Shown here piece after piece: positions 1 through 6,834 of a DNA stretch of 15,147 nt (position 1 is the stretch's first letter; each line of letters begins with the position of its first letter). The stretch lies in the NCBI GenBank assembly GCA_900556055.1, contig USNJ01000029.1, positions 1-15,147 on the forward strand, read 5' to 3'. The notes under the pieces are model-generated. The model worked only from the letters and a program-made list of their open reading frames with translations. It was not told the origin of the DNA and did not search any database. A program made the translations under genes and the position numbers. This stretch comes from an uncultured Ruminococcus sp. GTDB taxonomy: Bacteria > Bacillota > Clostridia > Oscillospirales > Ruminococcaceae.

Positions 1-2
1 TT

Positions 3-80
3 TCCAAGCCTGCGGTCGATGAGCAGCTATCCTTCTTTTCTCCTTCGGAAAGGGATAGACTGAATTTTGGGGAAAGTTAA
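3..80 (+). CDS. C-terminal end of an unidentified gene (partial)
   Basis: An open frame enters from the left edge and ends at TAA 78-80. The 25 visible residues are charged and protein-like, with a run reading DEQLSFFSPSERDRL. The other two plus-strand frames look less like coding. A tail with an LSFF-like ending recalls the C-termini of some DNA-repair proteins, but this is too little to name the gene. The stop lies directly before the inverted repeat and promoter of the chemoreceptor gene, so no room remains for a separate terminator. The assignment as coding is tentative. Confidence 0.4.
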   Translation, partial: SKPAVDEQLSFFSPSERDRLNFGES

Positions 81-141
81 ATGAAAGTCTTGTATTTGTA
101 ATTTTTTTGTGATATAATTAATTTGCGTATAGACTTTCATT
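80..141. repeat. Perfect 11-bp inverted repeat flanking the chemoreceptor promoter
   Basis: The left arm AATGAAAGTCT (80-90) is the exact reverse complement of the right arm AGACTTTCATT (131-141). The 40 bp between them contain the -10 box and nearly all of the -35 box; the first T of the -35 is the last base of the left arm. The left arm lies upstream of the expected transcription start, so this is not an mRNA hairpin. It may be a paired operator, an invertible promoter segment, or chance. Confidence 0.75.
90..118 (+). promoter_or_regulatory. Sigma-A promoter of the chemoreceptor gene
   Basis: The -35 TTGTAT (90-95) and -10 TATAAT (113-118) are separated by 17 bp, and TGA directly before the -10 makes it an extended -10 box. 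Transcription should begin near 125, giving a leader of about 45 nt that contains the right arm of the inverted repeat and a GAGAGGG ribosome binding site at 155-161. Confidence 0.8.
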
Positions 142-169
142 ATTATTACAAAAAGAGAGGGAATATTTT

Positions 170-2206
170 ATGAAATGCTGGAAAAATATAAGACTTGCTG
201 CCCGTATCAGCATCTGCATTGCAATAGTTACTGTTGTGGGAATGATAATTCTCTGGCTGCTCATTGCACAGAATGTTTCTTCCATTGTTGAGGAAAATAT
301 TTCAAATCAGATGTTCGATGCCGTTAACTCAAGAGCGGCGATAATTGATGAATATGTAACAGGCGCAGAACAGACATTGGTTGAATTTTCACTCAGCTCA
401 GAGGTCAAAAACCTTTTGAAAAATCCCACTGACACCGAAGCAACCGTAAAGGCACAGAGCTATAATGAGAAATATGCGGCTGTTCAGGATATTTTTGAGG
501 GACTATACATCGCCACGCCCGAAACATTGGTTCTCACACATACCAATAAAAATGCAGTCGGCATTACAACACGAACAGGTGAGGCTCTTGAAAGCCTGAA
601 AAAAGACATCTTATCTAAGGAAGCAGTTTCTAATGCAGGTATTATGAAGTCAAAGGGGGCTTCCGAGGCAATGGTAATGTCGCTCTACTACCCCATTTAT
701 GACAATAACGAATGTATAGGTTTTGTCGGCTCCGCAGTGTATGCCGACAGGCTTATGGAGTCCATTACAGAGCTTGATATCAAGGGACTACCGAATAAGG
801 AGTACATATTTATCAATGCCGCCGACGCACGTTATATTTACAATGAGGACAGCACTCTTATCAACGAGGTGTCTGAGGATAAGGGTTGCCTTGAAATCAT
901 TGAGTTGATCAACAACGGAAAGACCGATGCGACAGGCAGCTATTCCTATACCGATAACGATGGCTTTTCCTATCTTGCAACTTATAATTATATGGCGGAC
1001 AGGGGTTGGATATTTATCGTAAAGGACAAGTATTCCGAGGTTTACAGCACTGTAAATTCGGTAAAGCTTATAGTGACCGTTGTGTGTACAACGTTCACTG
1101 CCATTCTGGTAGCAATGACACTATTATTTATGAAAAGTGTAGGGCACGAGCTTACCTGTGTGAAGGATTCCATCGAGGGTATTGGAAGACTTGACCTTGA
1201 CGCTGCAAGATTATCCGAGAAATATACCGACAGAAAGGACGAGATCGGTATAATCTCCAACGCAATAAGCACACTGAGCGTTACTCTGAAAAATGCAGTC
1301 AATGACATTGGACGTATTATCGGAGAGATGTCCGAGGGCAATCTTAAAGTTGATGTTTCCCAAAACAAGGAATATTATATCGGAGATCTTAAAGTACTGG
1401 CTGACAGCCTTGAAAAGCTCAACGTCCTTAACTCCGGTCTTGTAAGCCTGATGCACAATATCTCCATTGCCGCAGAACAGGTACATTCAGGTTCGGGACA
1501 GGTCGCAACAGGCTCCAATTATCTTTCCACTGCCTTCATTGAGCAGACAGTATCCATTGAAGCACTTGCAAACAGTATCCATCAAATTGAAGGACAGGCA
1601 GCGTCCAACTCTGCAAGTTGCCTTGATGCTCAGGAGCTTATCAATCAGACATATGAGCATGTCCGAGATGCTAACGAAAGAATGTCTATGCTCACAGAGG
1701 CAATGGGCAGGATTGGAAATTCCTCCGCAAAGATCAGCAATATCATCAAGGCCATCGAGGATATTGCATTCCAGACAAATATTCTTGCTTTGAACGCAGC
1801 AGTCGAGGCCGCAAGAGCGGGCGATGTTGGAAAGGGTTTCGCAGTAGTTGCCGATGAAGTCAGAAATCTTGCGGCAAAATCTGCTGATGCGGTAAACGAT
1901 ACCGCAAAGCTTATCGAACAGTCTGCCGAAGCGGTTAATGAGGGCACAAATGTCGCAACAAAGACCGCAGAGGCAATGTCCTCCCTCAATGACTGCATCA
2001 TCAAGGTCAAGAGCATCGTTGAGACCATCGCAGATTCCAGCAATAAGCAGACTCAGATGGTCAGCAAGATTGACAATGACATCTCCCAGATTACAGGAAC
2101 AGTTCAGTCCAATTCCGCAACCGCCGAAGAAAGTGCCGCTGTATCTGAAGAGCTTTCGGGACAGGCAAGTACACTCAAAGATCTTGTAAGCAGATTTAAT
2201 TTCTGA
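170..2206 (+). CDS. Methyl-accepting chemotaxis protein, dCache-type
   Basis: Transmembrane chemoreceptor that would pass ligand signals to CheA/CheW in a polar array. The 678 residues read as a basic N-tail, TM1 (about 13-33), an extracytoplasmic sensor of about 260 residues with PAS-like dCache features (motifs SLYYPIYDN and a later YIFINA), TM2 (about 298-321), a HAMP segment containing DRKDEIG, and a long coiled-coil signalling domain. The hairpin tip at about 529-575 includes [21 protein letters not shown] and [16 protein letters not shown], the most conserved part of the MCP family. Length is normal. No CheR/CheB-tethering pentapeptide is seen at the C-terminus, which ends SRFNF. The ATG lies 8 nt after AGGG. 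The gene stands alone and looks more A/T-rich than the genes after 2.8 kb. No terminator is visible after the stop; insertion-sequence debris begins about 40 nt downstream. The ligand cannot be told from sequence. Confidence 0.95.
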   Translation: MKCWKNIRLAARISICIAIVTVVGMIILWLLIAQNVSSIVEENISNQMFDAVNSRAAIIDEYVTGAEQTLVEFSLSSEVKNLLKNPTDTEATVKAQSYNEKYAAVQDIFEGLYIATPETLVLTHTNKNAVGITTRTGEALESLKKDILSKEAVSNAGIMKSKGASEAMVMSLYYPIYDNNECIGFVGSAVYADRLMESITELDIKGLPNKEYIFINAADARYIYNEDSTLINEVSEDKGCLEIIELINNGKTDATGSYSYTDNDGFSYLATYNYMADRGWIFIVKDKYSEVYSTVNSVKLIVTVVCTTFTAILVAMTLLFMKSVGHELTCVKDSIEGIGRLDLDAARLSEKYTDRKDEIGIISNAISTLSVTLKNAVNDIGRIIGEMSEGNLKVDVSQNKEYYIGDLKVLADSLEKLNVLNSGLVSLMHNISIAAEQVHSGSGQVATGSNYLSTAFIEQTVSIEALANSIHQIEGQAASNSASCLDAQELINQTYEHVRDANERMSMLTEAMGRIGNSSAKISNIIKAIEDIAFQTNILALNAAVEAARAGDVGKGFAVVADEVRNLAAKSADAVNDTAKLIEQSAEAVNEGTNVATKTAEAMSSLNDCIIKVKSIVETIADSSNKQTQMVSKIDNDISQITGTVQSNSATAEESAAVSEELSGQASTLKDLVSRFNF

Positions 2207-2248
2207 TGACCACATAACTTAATCTCTCTTCAACACCACACCCCCTGA

Positions 2249-2409
2249 AATATAGACAACACAGACCGTATTGAAGTTGAGCGCAGGTTCAGTCTTGCAA
2301 AGCGAAAATTCGGTCTGGGTTTGTTGTACACAAAATTGAAAATACAACAGAAGCTTCGATACTTCTGTCTGTGCTATTGATATACCAAATAAAGCTCGCC
2401 AAAGCATAA
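2249..2409 (+). pseudogene. Transposase C-terminal remnant, IS1182/IS5-like, frameshifted
   Basis: After a stop at 2246-2248 the frame reads DRIEVERRFSLAKRKFGLGL then YTKLK, which resembles the conserved end of IS1182/IS5-type DDE transposases (usual form: R-x-x-VE-x-x-FSxxKRxxGLG). At the A-run near 2339-2342 the frame breaks. Continuing in the next frame gives NTTEASILLSVLLIY and ends at TAA 2407-2409, matching the hydrophobic tail of such proteins. In the original frame translation stops at 2378-2380. The N-terminal catalytic part is absent, as are recognisable ends, so this is a dead fragment. Family naming is from memory of the motif. Confidence 0.65.
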
Positions 2410-2415
2410 AAGATG

Positions 2416-2424
2416 TGATATAAT
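2416..2424 (+). promoter_or_regulatory. Extended -10 element before the small ORF at 2431
   Basis: TGATATAAT at 2416-2424 is a perfect extended -10 box. No convincing -35 is seen; the 17-bp position reads TCGCCA. The expected transcription start falls at or next to the ATG at 2431, so any transcript would be almost leaderless. It may be a leftover promoter of a deleted element. Confidence 0.45.
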
Positions 2425-2430
2425 AAAAAC

Positions 2431-2532
2431 ATGGAAAATGAATTAAAAACGAATGCGGTAAAATTGAGTCCGGAAGAGCAGTATCAGATCAGTTCCTTTT
2501 TCAAATCTCCCTACACTAAATATGCTGCGTGA
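2431..2532 (+). pseudogene. Short ORF, possible N-terminal scrap of an IS630-like transposase
   Basis: A 33-codon frame starts at ATG 2431 and ends at TGA 2530-2532. Its middle, KLSPEEQYQI, resembles the start of the N-terminal helix-turn-helix region of IS630-type transposases, where it normally continues into an arginine/lysine-rich helix. Here it changes after QYQI into SSFFKSPYTKYAA and stops, as expected if a deletion joined unrelated DNA. No ribosome binding site is present. Family assignment is from recall of the motif and is weak; it could also be a non-coding ORF. Confidence 0.35.
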
Positions 2533-2545
2533 TTTTTGGCAAGGT

Positions 2546-2614
2546 TTATTTGGGGGACAATAGAATAAGTATAATTATAAATGCCGTTCTGTGTTGTTTA
2601 AGAAAATTTGTCAT
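2546..2614 (-). pseudogene. Truncated N-terminus of a membrane or exported protein
   Basis: On the minus strand GGAGGGA (2626-2620) precedes ATG 2614-2612, and the frame encodes 22 residues, MTNFLKQHRTAFIIILILLS then PK, before TAA at 2548-2546. A basic n-region followed by a hydrophobic stretch is typical of a signal peptide or first membrane helix. The reading ends where the mature protein should continue, close to the plus-strand transposase scrap, which fits loss of the rest of the gene by deletion. It could instead be an intact very small membrane peptide. Confidence 0.4.
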
Positions 2615-2647
2615 AATATTCCCTCCGTCAGAGTGATCGTTTTGTTT

Positions 2648-2680
2648 TTATATTTCGTATGTACGCATAACGTAGTCCAT
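2648..2680 (-). CDS. Ten-residue upstream ORF with a strong ribosome binding site
   Basis: On the minus strand AAAGGAG (2694-2688) lies 7 nt before ATG 2680-2678. The frame reads MDYVMRTYEI and ends at TAA 2650-2648, 33 nt before the next ATG at 2614, which has its own ribosome binding site. This may be a leader peptide or translational coupler for the truncated gene that follows, or itself a remnant. No function can be assigned. The good initiation signals are the main reason to list it. Confidence 0.35.
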   Translation of the reverse strand: MDYVMRTYEI

Positions 2681-2806
2681 AGAAAATCTCCTTTACGATG
2701 ATGATAAACACATTATATCCTCAAAAAATAAGGAAATCATATAAAAACCATAAAGAAATCCTAAAGCGGGGGACACCTCTACGGGTTTACCCGAAGGATC
2801 CGCAGC
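2681..2806. other. Non-coding stretch between the relic operon and the U32-like gene
   Basis: Apart from the minus-strand promoter above, this stretch is A/T-rich with no supported gene. Downstream of the U32-like gene (read on the minus strand) there is only a small CGGG-TAAA-CCCG hairpin at about 2779-2790 with no T-run, so its terminator is not evident. Confidence 0.4.
2712..2740 (-). promoter_or_regulatory. Probable promoter of the truncated minus-strand operon
   Basis: On the minus strand a perfect TATAAT (2717-2712) lies just upstream of the 10-codon ORF. The hexamer 17 bp further upstream, ATGATT (2740-2735), is a weak -35, and there is no TG extension. Transcription would start near 2705, giving a leader of about 25 nt before ATG 2680. 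Confidence 0.5.
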
Positions 2807-3718
2807 TCAGAACAGATCCAGCATGCTGTCAAGATAAATATTCTCCCTGACTTCGAGCCAATGCTCGGGCTTTGTCATATAGTAAAGCAGAAATTCCAGT
2901 ATCAGTGCGCTTCCAAGCCCTCTGCCTTCTATCTTGAAATTGGAAAATCCCATAGGGAGATAAATATTTTGTATCTCGCTTATGCCGATAAACGACGGAC
3001 TTTTCATCGCCTTGGAAAACAGATATCCGCTGCCGGCATCGGGTGCGGCGCAGACGTGGTCGGGGCAGTCCTCGCCGAGATTTTTGCGGCTGACGTTCTC
3101 ATAGCACCGCTTCCTGTCTTTGCAGCCGATAGAGCAGCATTCGTTGCAGAGAAATTCCGACTTTTCACGCTGTTTTGCATTCAGCGTCCCGAGCAGGTCA
3201 TACCTGTTGTTCAGACGGAAATCCGGCACGGCATACAGAAAGTCCTCACGGTCCGCCTCGGCTGCATATTCTCCGATATCGGTCAGGACCTTTGTTGTCG
3301 ATGACACAAAATACAGGTTCGGATAATTCCTTTTCAGATATCCCAGCAGCAGATCGGAATGGATTATGACACCGTTCTGCGGGCTGCCGCTTTCGGCGAA
3401 AAGCCTGCATAATGCATTGCATTTCCTGTCGGTGAGATGCTCTTCTGTCAGCAGGGAATTGCTGAATGTCAGCCGTGACGATATGCCGTATTCACGCATG
3501 AGCGAAAGCACGTCCCGAGGATCATGTTCGCCGAAGCCGACACGTCCGCCGCCCCATATGCAGTCGGCAGGTGCGCCGTATACCGAGCCTATATCGCACC
3601 AATCGTAAAAATATTCCCTGTGACGGCGGAAAAGCGGCAGAAAAACGCTGTAAAGCCCGTAAAATTCAAATAAGCCGGGAAGATGGTAATATGCCGTTTC
3701 CTTCGGCATGCTCTCCAT
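2807..3718 (-). CDS. U32-peptidase-like TIM-barrel protein with cysteine cluster
   Basis: Probable member of the U32 superfamily, many of whose members are Fe-S-dependent RNA- or quinone-hydroxylation proteins rather than peptidases. Evidence in the 303 residues: a GISEIQNIY segment followed by FKIEGR at about 261-266, matching the family's conserved KIEGR motif, and a cysteine-rich block (about 191-223: CNECCSIGC, then C at about 205, 218 and 223) of the kind that could hold an Fe-S cluster. An earlier YGAPADCIWGGGR segment and alternating strand-helix text fit a TIM barrel. A GTG at 3730 would add four residues, but GAGGTG at 3733-3728 is then the start codon itself; ATG 3718 at 9 nt spacing is preferred. 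It is divergent from the diguanylate cyclase with its own promoter. Substrate unknown; it lacks the length of TrhP/YegQ (over 400 residues), so it may be a reduced or distinct subfamily. Confidence 0.65.
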   Translation of the reverse strand: MESMPKETAYYHLPGLFEFYGLYSVFLPLFRRHREYFYDWCDIGSVYGAPADCIWGGGRVGFGEHDPRDVLSLMREYGISSRLTFSNSLLTEEHLTDRKCNALCRLFAESGSPQNGVIIHSDLLLGYLKRNYPNLYFVSSTTKVLTDIGEYAAEADREDFLYAVPDFRLNNRYDLLGTLNAKQREKSEFLCNECCSIGCKDRKRCYENVSRKNLGEDCPDHVCAAPDAGSGYLFSKAMKSPSFIGISEIQNIYLPMGFSNFKIEGRGLGSALILEFLLYYMTKPEHWLEVRENIYLDSMLDLF

Positions 3719-3760
3719 GTGATTATTCACCTCACTTTGGGATAACGCACTTTTTTATCC

Positions 3761-3789
3761 ATTATAGCATAACCGCCGGTGATTTACAA
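3761..3789 (-). promoter_or_regulatory. Sigma-A promoter of the U32-like gene
   Basis: On the minus strand the -35 TTGTAA (3789-3784) and -10 TATAAT (3766-3761) are 17 bp apart, and TGC before the -10 makes an extended box. Transcription should begin near 3754, about 35 nt before the preferred ATG at 3718. Confidence 0.75.
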
Positions 3790-3888
3790 GCGGCTGTATA
3801 TACACATAAAATGGGAGCGGGTGTGCATATCCCGATCGATACGGCGGGGAGAAATTTCCCGTTCGGCGAAAAAAGCCGCCGCCTGCAC

Positions 3889-3917
3889 TTGATTTTATTC
3901 TGCGCTTGTGATATAAT
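3889..3917 (+). promoter_or_regulatory. Sigma-A promoter of the diguanylate cyclase gene
   Basis: TTGATT (3889-3894) and TATAAT (3912-3917) are spaced by 17 bp, with TGA before the -10 giving an extended box. The expected start is near 3924, leaving a leader of about 40 nt, too short for a riboswitch. Confidence 0.75.
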
Positions 3918-3962
3918 AAAAAATAAATCTTTTATATACAAATATAAAGTGAGATGACATAA

Positions 3963-5033
3963 ATGGAAACAAGATCGTCTTCTTCTCTGCTTGACAGGCT
4001 GATAAATATGAAACCCGAGGGCATTTATGCGCTTCTTCTGGGAGCGTGCAGCTTTGTTCACGGCATTTTTCTGCTGATGTTCATCGTTATGCAGATAGTT
4101 CCGCTCATCATATTCAATGTGATAAGCGTCGGAATGTATTTCGCTCTTTTCCTCCGTGCCGACAGCATAAGCTCCGACAAATATATTGCTGCGATCGTTT
4201 CGGAGATAACCGTGCATGCCGTTGCGGCAACGATACTGGTAGGCTGGGACAGCGGTTTTGCGCTTTATGTAATGTGCCTTGTGCCGCTGATATTCTATTG
4301 GCCGTCGATATCGAAAAAGCGTGCGATGGGCGTTTCTGCGCTCTTTGCGTTCATTTACATCGGAGTAAGGGGACTGATGATGAGCATCGATCCGGTGTAT
4401 CCGGATATCGACATTTCCATGGAGCGTGCAGCTTATTTCTTCAATGCATTCACGGCGTTCCTGATGCTGATAATCCTCTCAATGCTGTTCAGCTCGAATA
4501 TAAAAAGGCAGCAGGAGATGCTCAGTGAGCAAAATGAAACTCTCAGAAATCTCGCAGGAACAGATCCGCTGACAGGGCTGATGAACAGGCGCAGAATGTA
4601 TGAGGTGCTTGCGGACAATGCGGGCAGAGGCTATTCCCTGATACTCGGAGATATCGACAATTTCAAGTCGGTGAACGATACCTACGGCCATAATTCGGGC
4701 GATGAGGTGCTTACTGCTATCTCGGAGATAATAAGGGAGAATATCCCCGAAACGGCATGCGTATGCAGATGGGGCGGCGAGGAGATACTCATTCTTTTCT
4801 GCGGCGGAACGCTCGGTGAGGCGGCGGATTATGCGGAGAAGATACGCAGTGCGGTAGAGCGGAAGGATTTTTGCTTCGGCACGGATCACCCGAGGATAAC
4901 CATGACCTTCGGTGCAGCAGCTGCCGAGGATTGTCACGATCAGCGGTCGGAGCAGGTGATAGCGGCTGCGGACAGGCGGCTTTATATCGGCAAGGGCAGC
5001 GGCAAGAACTGCGTGGTATGTAAAGATAAATAA
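3963..5033 (+). CDS. Membrane-bound diguanylate cyclase (GGDEF protein)
   Basis: Makes cyclic di-GMP from two GTP at the inner face of the membrane. The first 180 or so of 356 residues form about six hydrophobic helices with very short loops and no recognisable named sensor domain. A short amphipathic linker (KRQQEMLSEQNETLRNLAG) leads into the GGDEF domain, which opens with TDPLTGLMNRRR at about 200. It contains GDIDNFKSVNDTYGH (metal and substrate-binding Asp/Asn residues) and the active-site loop RWGGEEI at about 268-274, a GGEE(F/I) variant compatible with activity. No RxxD inhibitory site is seen before that loop, so product inhibition at the usual site is unlikely. The ATG follows a modest AGTGAG sequence. 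It has its own promoter and is followed by a long hairpin. No EAL or HD-GYP phosphodiesterase is in the window. Confidence 0.93.
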   Translation: METRSSSSLLDRLINMKPEGIYALLLGACSFVHGIFLLMFIVMQIVPLIIFNVISVGMYFALFLRADSISSDKYIAAIVSEITVHAVAATILVGWDSGFALYVMCLVPLIFYWPSISKKRAMGVSALFAFIYIGVRGLMMSIDPVYPDIDISMERAAYFFNAFTAFLMLIILSMLFSSNIKRQQEMLSEQNETLRNLAGTDPLTGLMNRRRMYEVLADNAGRGYSLILGDIDNFKSVNDTYGHNSGDEVLTAISEIIRENIPETACVCRWGGEEILILFCGGTLGEAADYAEKIRSAVERKDFCFGTDHPRITMTFGAAAAEDCHDQRSEQVIAAADRRLYIGKGSGKNCVVCKDK

Positions 5034-5036
5034 AAC

Positions 5037-5098
5037 AGGCGTGCGGCACGGGATCACGAAAATTCTGTACGGATCCCGTCCGTCACGCCTTATAATTT
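5037..5098 (+). terminator. Long hairpin after the diguanylate cyclase gene
   Basis: The arms 5037-5055 and 5072-5090 pair over 19 positions with three mismatches, leaving a 16-nt loop. The right arm is followed by TTATAATTTT, a broken U-tract. It starts 3 nt after the stop codon of the upstream gene. It is likely an intrinsic terminator or attenuator, but the T-run is poor and the downstream helicase gene has no clear promoter of its own. Confidence 0.65.
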
Positions 5099-5119
5099 TG
5101 AAAGGAACTTTTGTTGATT

Positions 5120-6832
5120 ATGAATTTCAGCGAACTGGGGCTTTCCCCCGAAATATTAAAGGCAGTCGAGGATATGGGATTTGCGGAGGCAACGGATATC
5201 CAGTCGCAGGCTATCCCCGTGATGCTTTCGGGGCGTGACCTCATAGGAAAGTCGCATACGGGAACGGGAAAGACCGCAGCATTCGGTCTGCCTGCCGTAA
5301 ACAGCATTGACAGGGACAGAAAGGGAGTTCAGGTGCTGGTCATGTGCCCGACAAGAGAGCTTGCGATGCAGGCGTGCGCAGAGATAAACAAATTCTCCGC
5401 ATACTGCCCGTGGGTAAAGGCGTGCGCTATATACGGCGGCGCAAATATCGAAAAGCAGATAACCGACCTTAAAAGAGGCGTGAATATAGTAGTCGGCACG
5501 CCCGGAAGAATAATGGATCATCTCAGAAGACATACTCTGCATCTCGAACAGCTGAAGACTGTAATTCTCGATGAGGCGGACGAAATGCTCGATATGGGAT
5601 TCCGTGAGGATATAGAGGATATCCTCGTGAGCGTCCCCGAGGAGCGTCAGACCGTGCTTTTCTCGGCGACTATGCCGCCCGAGATAATGGCGATAACAGA
5701 CCGCTTCCAGAATGACCCCGTGCTGATAAAGGCGGCATCAAAGTCGATGACGGTCGAAAGCGTTGAGCAGTACTATTATGATGTGCCGATGGGAAGAAAG
5801 ACGGACGCTCTTGTTCTTCTGCTGAGATCCCTTGAGCCTAAGCTGTCTATGGTTTTCTGCAACACAAAGAAAATGGTCGATGAGCTGACGGATTCTCTCG
5901 TGTCCAAGGGATTCCGTGCGGCGGGACTTCACGGCGATATGAAGCAGCAGAGCAGAACGCAGACTCTTAATGCATTCAAATCGGGCAGGATAAACATTCT
6001 TATCGCAACGGACGTGGCAGCAAGAGGGATCGACATTGACGGCATAGATGCAGTGTTCAACTACGATATCCCGCAGGATAACGAGTATTATATCCACAGG
6101 ATAGGCAGAACGGGACGTGCGGGCAAAACAGGCTGCGCATACACCCTCGCAGGCGGCAGAAGACAGATACACGAGCTTAAAGAGCTTGCGAGATTTGTCA
6201 AGGCGGATATCTCCGAGCGTGAGCTTCCCACAAGGGACGACATAGTTAAGGCACGCTCCGAAAAGCTGGCGGAAAAGCTGTCGGCAGGCATTGAAGCAGG
6301 CAGATACGAGGCATACAAAGAGCAGCTGGCTTCGCTCATTGGCGAAACAGGGCTTTCGGCTGAGGATATCGCAGCGGCTCTCCTCGGAATGAAGATGGGC
6401 GATGAAATGAGAAATATCCCCGACCTTGTGCGCTCACGTCCCGTAAGAAATGCAGCGGGCGGCGAGGTAAAGACCGTCAAGGTCGAGATATCCGCAGGAC
6501 GCTCGGCAGGCATCGCACCGAATTTCATCATCGGCGCACTTGCCGACGCTACGGGAATGTCCGGCAAATCCTTCGGAAAGATAGATATTTACGACAAGTT
6601 CACGACAGTTGAAGTCCCCGAGGAGGACAAGGAGCACGTCATAAAGTCCATGTCGGGCGGAAAGATAAACGGTCAGCGTGTCACCGTCAAGCTTTACGAG
6701 GGACGCAAAAACGACCGCAGCGGCAGACCGTACAAGCAGGACAGCCGCCGCAGAAACGATCCCCGCAGGAATGACGGCAGAAACGATAACAGAAGAAACG
6801 ACCGTCACAAGTCGTTCAGAAGAAAAGGCTGA
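5120..6832 (+). CDS. DEAD-box ATP-dependent RNA helicase with DbpA-type RNA-binding domain
   Basis: Unwinds structured RNA using ATP, probably in ribosome assembly or mRNA turnover. From ATG 5120 the 570 residues contain, in order, the Q motif (GFAEATDIQSQ), motif I SHTGTGKT (45-52), PTRELA, TPGRIMD, DEAD (151-154), SAT, then the second RecA domain with LHGDMKQQ, ATDVAARGID and HRIGRTGRAG. A C-terminal domain of about 75 residues (GIAPNFIIGALADATG through VEVPEE) matches the DbpA/CsdA RNA-binding fold. The last 40 residues are an Arg/Asn/Asp-rich basic tail with repeated RRND. This layout fits the CshA/DeaD group. TTG codons at 5111 and 5114 are in frame and sit closer to GGA (5104-5106); ATG 5120 gives the usual MNFSELGLSP beginning but 13-nt spacing, so the exact start is uncertain by three residues. 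It is followed 2 nt later by a membrane-protein gene. Confidence 0.93.
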   Translation: MNFSELGLSPEILKAVEDMGFAEATDIQSQAIPVMLSGRDLIGKSHTGTGKTAAFGLPAVNSIDRDRKGVQVLVMCPTRELAMQACAEINKFSAYCPWVKACAIYGGANIEKQITDLKRGVNIVVGTPGRIMDHLRRHTLHLEQLKTVILDEADEMLDMGFREDIEDILVSVPEERQTVLFSATMPPEIMAITDRFQNDPVLIKAASKSMTVESVEQYYYDVPMGRKTDALVLLLRSLEPKLSMVFCNTKKMVDELTDSLVSKGFRAAGLHGDMKQQSRTQTLNAFKSGRINILIATDVAARGIDIDGIDAVFNYDIPQDNEYYIHRIGRTGRAGKTGCAYTLAGGRRQIHELKELARFVKADISERELPTRDDIVKARSEKLAEKLSAGIEAGRYEAYKEQLASLIGETGLSAEDIAAALLGMKMGDEMRNIPDLVRSRPVRNAAGGEVKTVKVEISAGRSAGIAPNFIIGALADATGMSGKSFGKIDIYDKFTTVEVPEEDKEHVIKSMSGGKINGQRVTVKLYEGRKNDRSGRPYKQDSRRRNDPRRNDGRNDNRRNDRHKSFRRKG

Positions 6833-6834
6833 GC

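Noticed and set aside
27..58. Imperfect hairpin CTATCC...GGATAG as a terminator
   Set aside because: It falls inside the probable coding end at 3-80, has a 2-nt bulge and is not followed by a T-run.
1487..2215. 242-codon minus-strand open frame opposite the chemoreceptor
   Set aside because: Cys-rich shadow of the conserved MCP signalling domain with no recognisable motif.
2219..2407. 62-codon minus-strand open frame
   Set aside because: Antisense to the transposase remnant, with no ribosome binding site.
3719..3730. GTG 3730 as the start of the U32-like gene
   Set aside because: The GTG is part of the GAGGTG ribosome binding site itself; ATG 3718 is correctly spaced.
5091..5096. TATAAT as a promoter of the helicase gene
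   Set aside because: No -35 at 16-18 bp, no TG extension, and transcription would start at the ribosome binding site.
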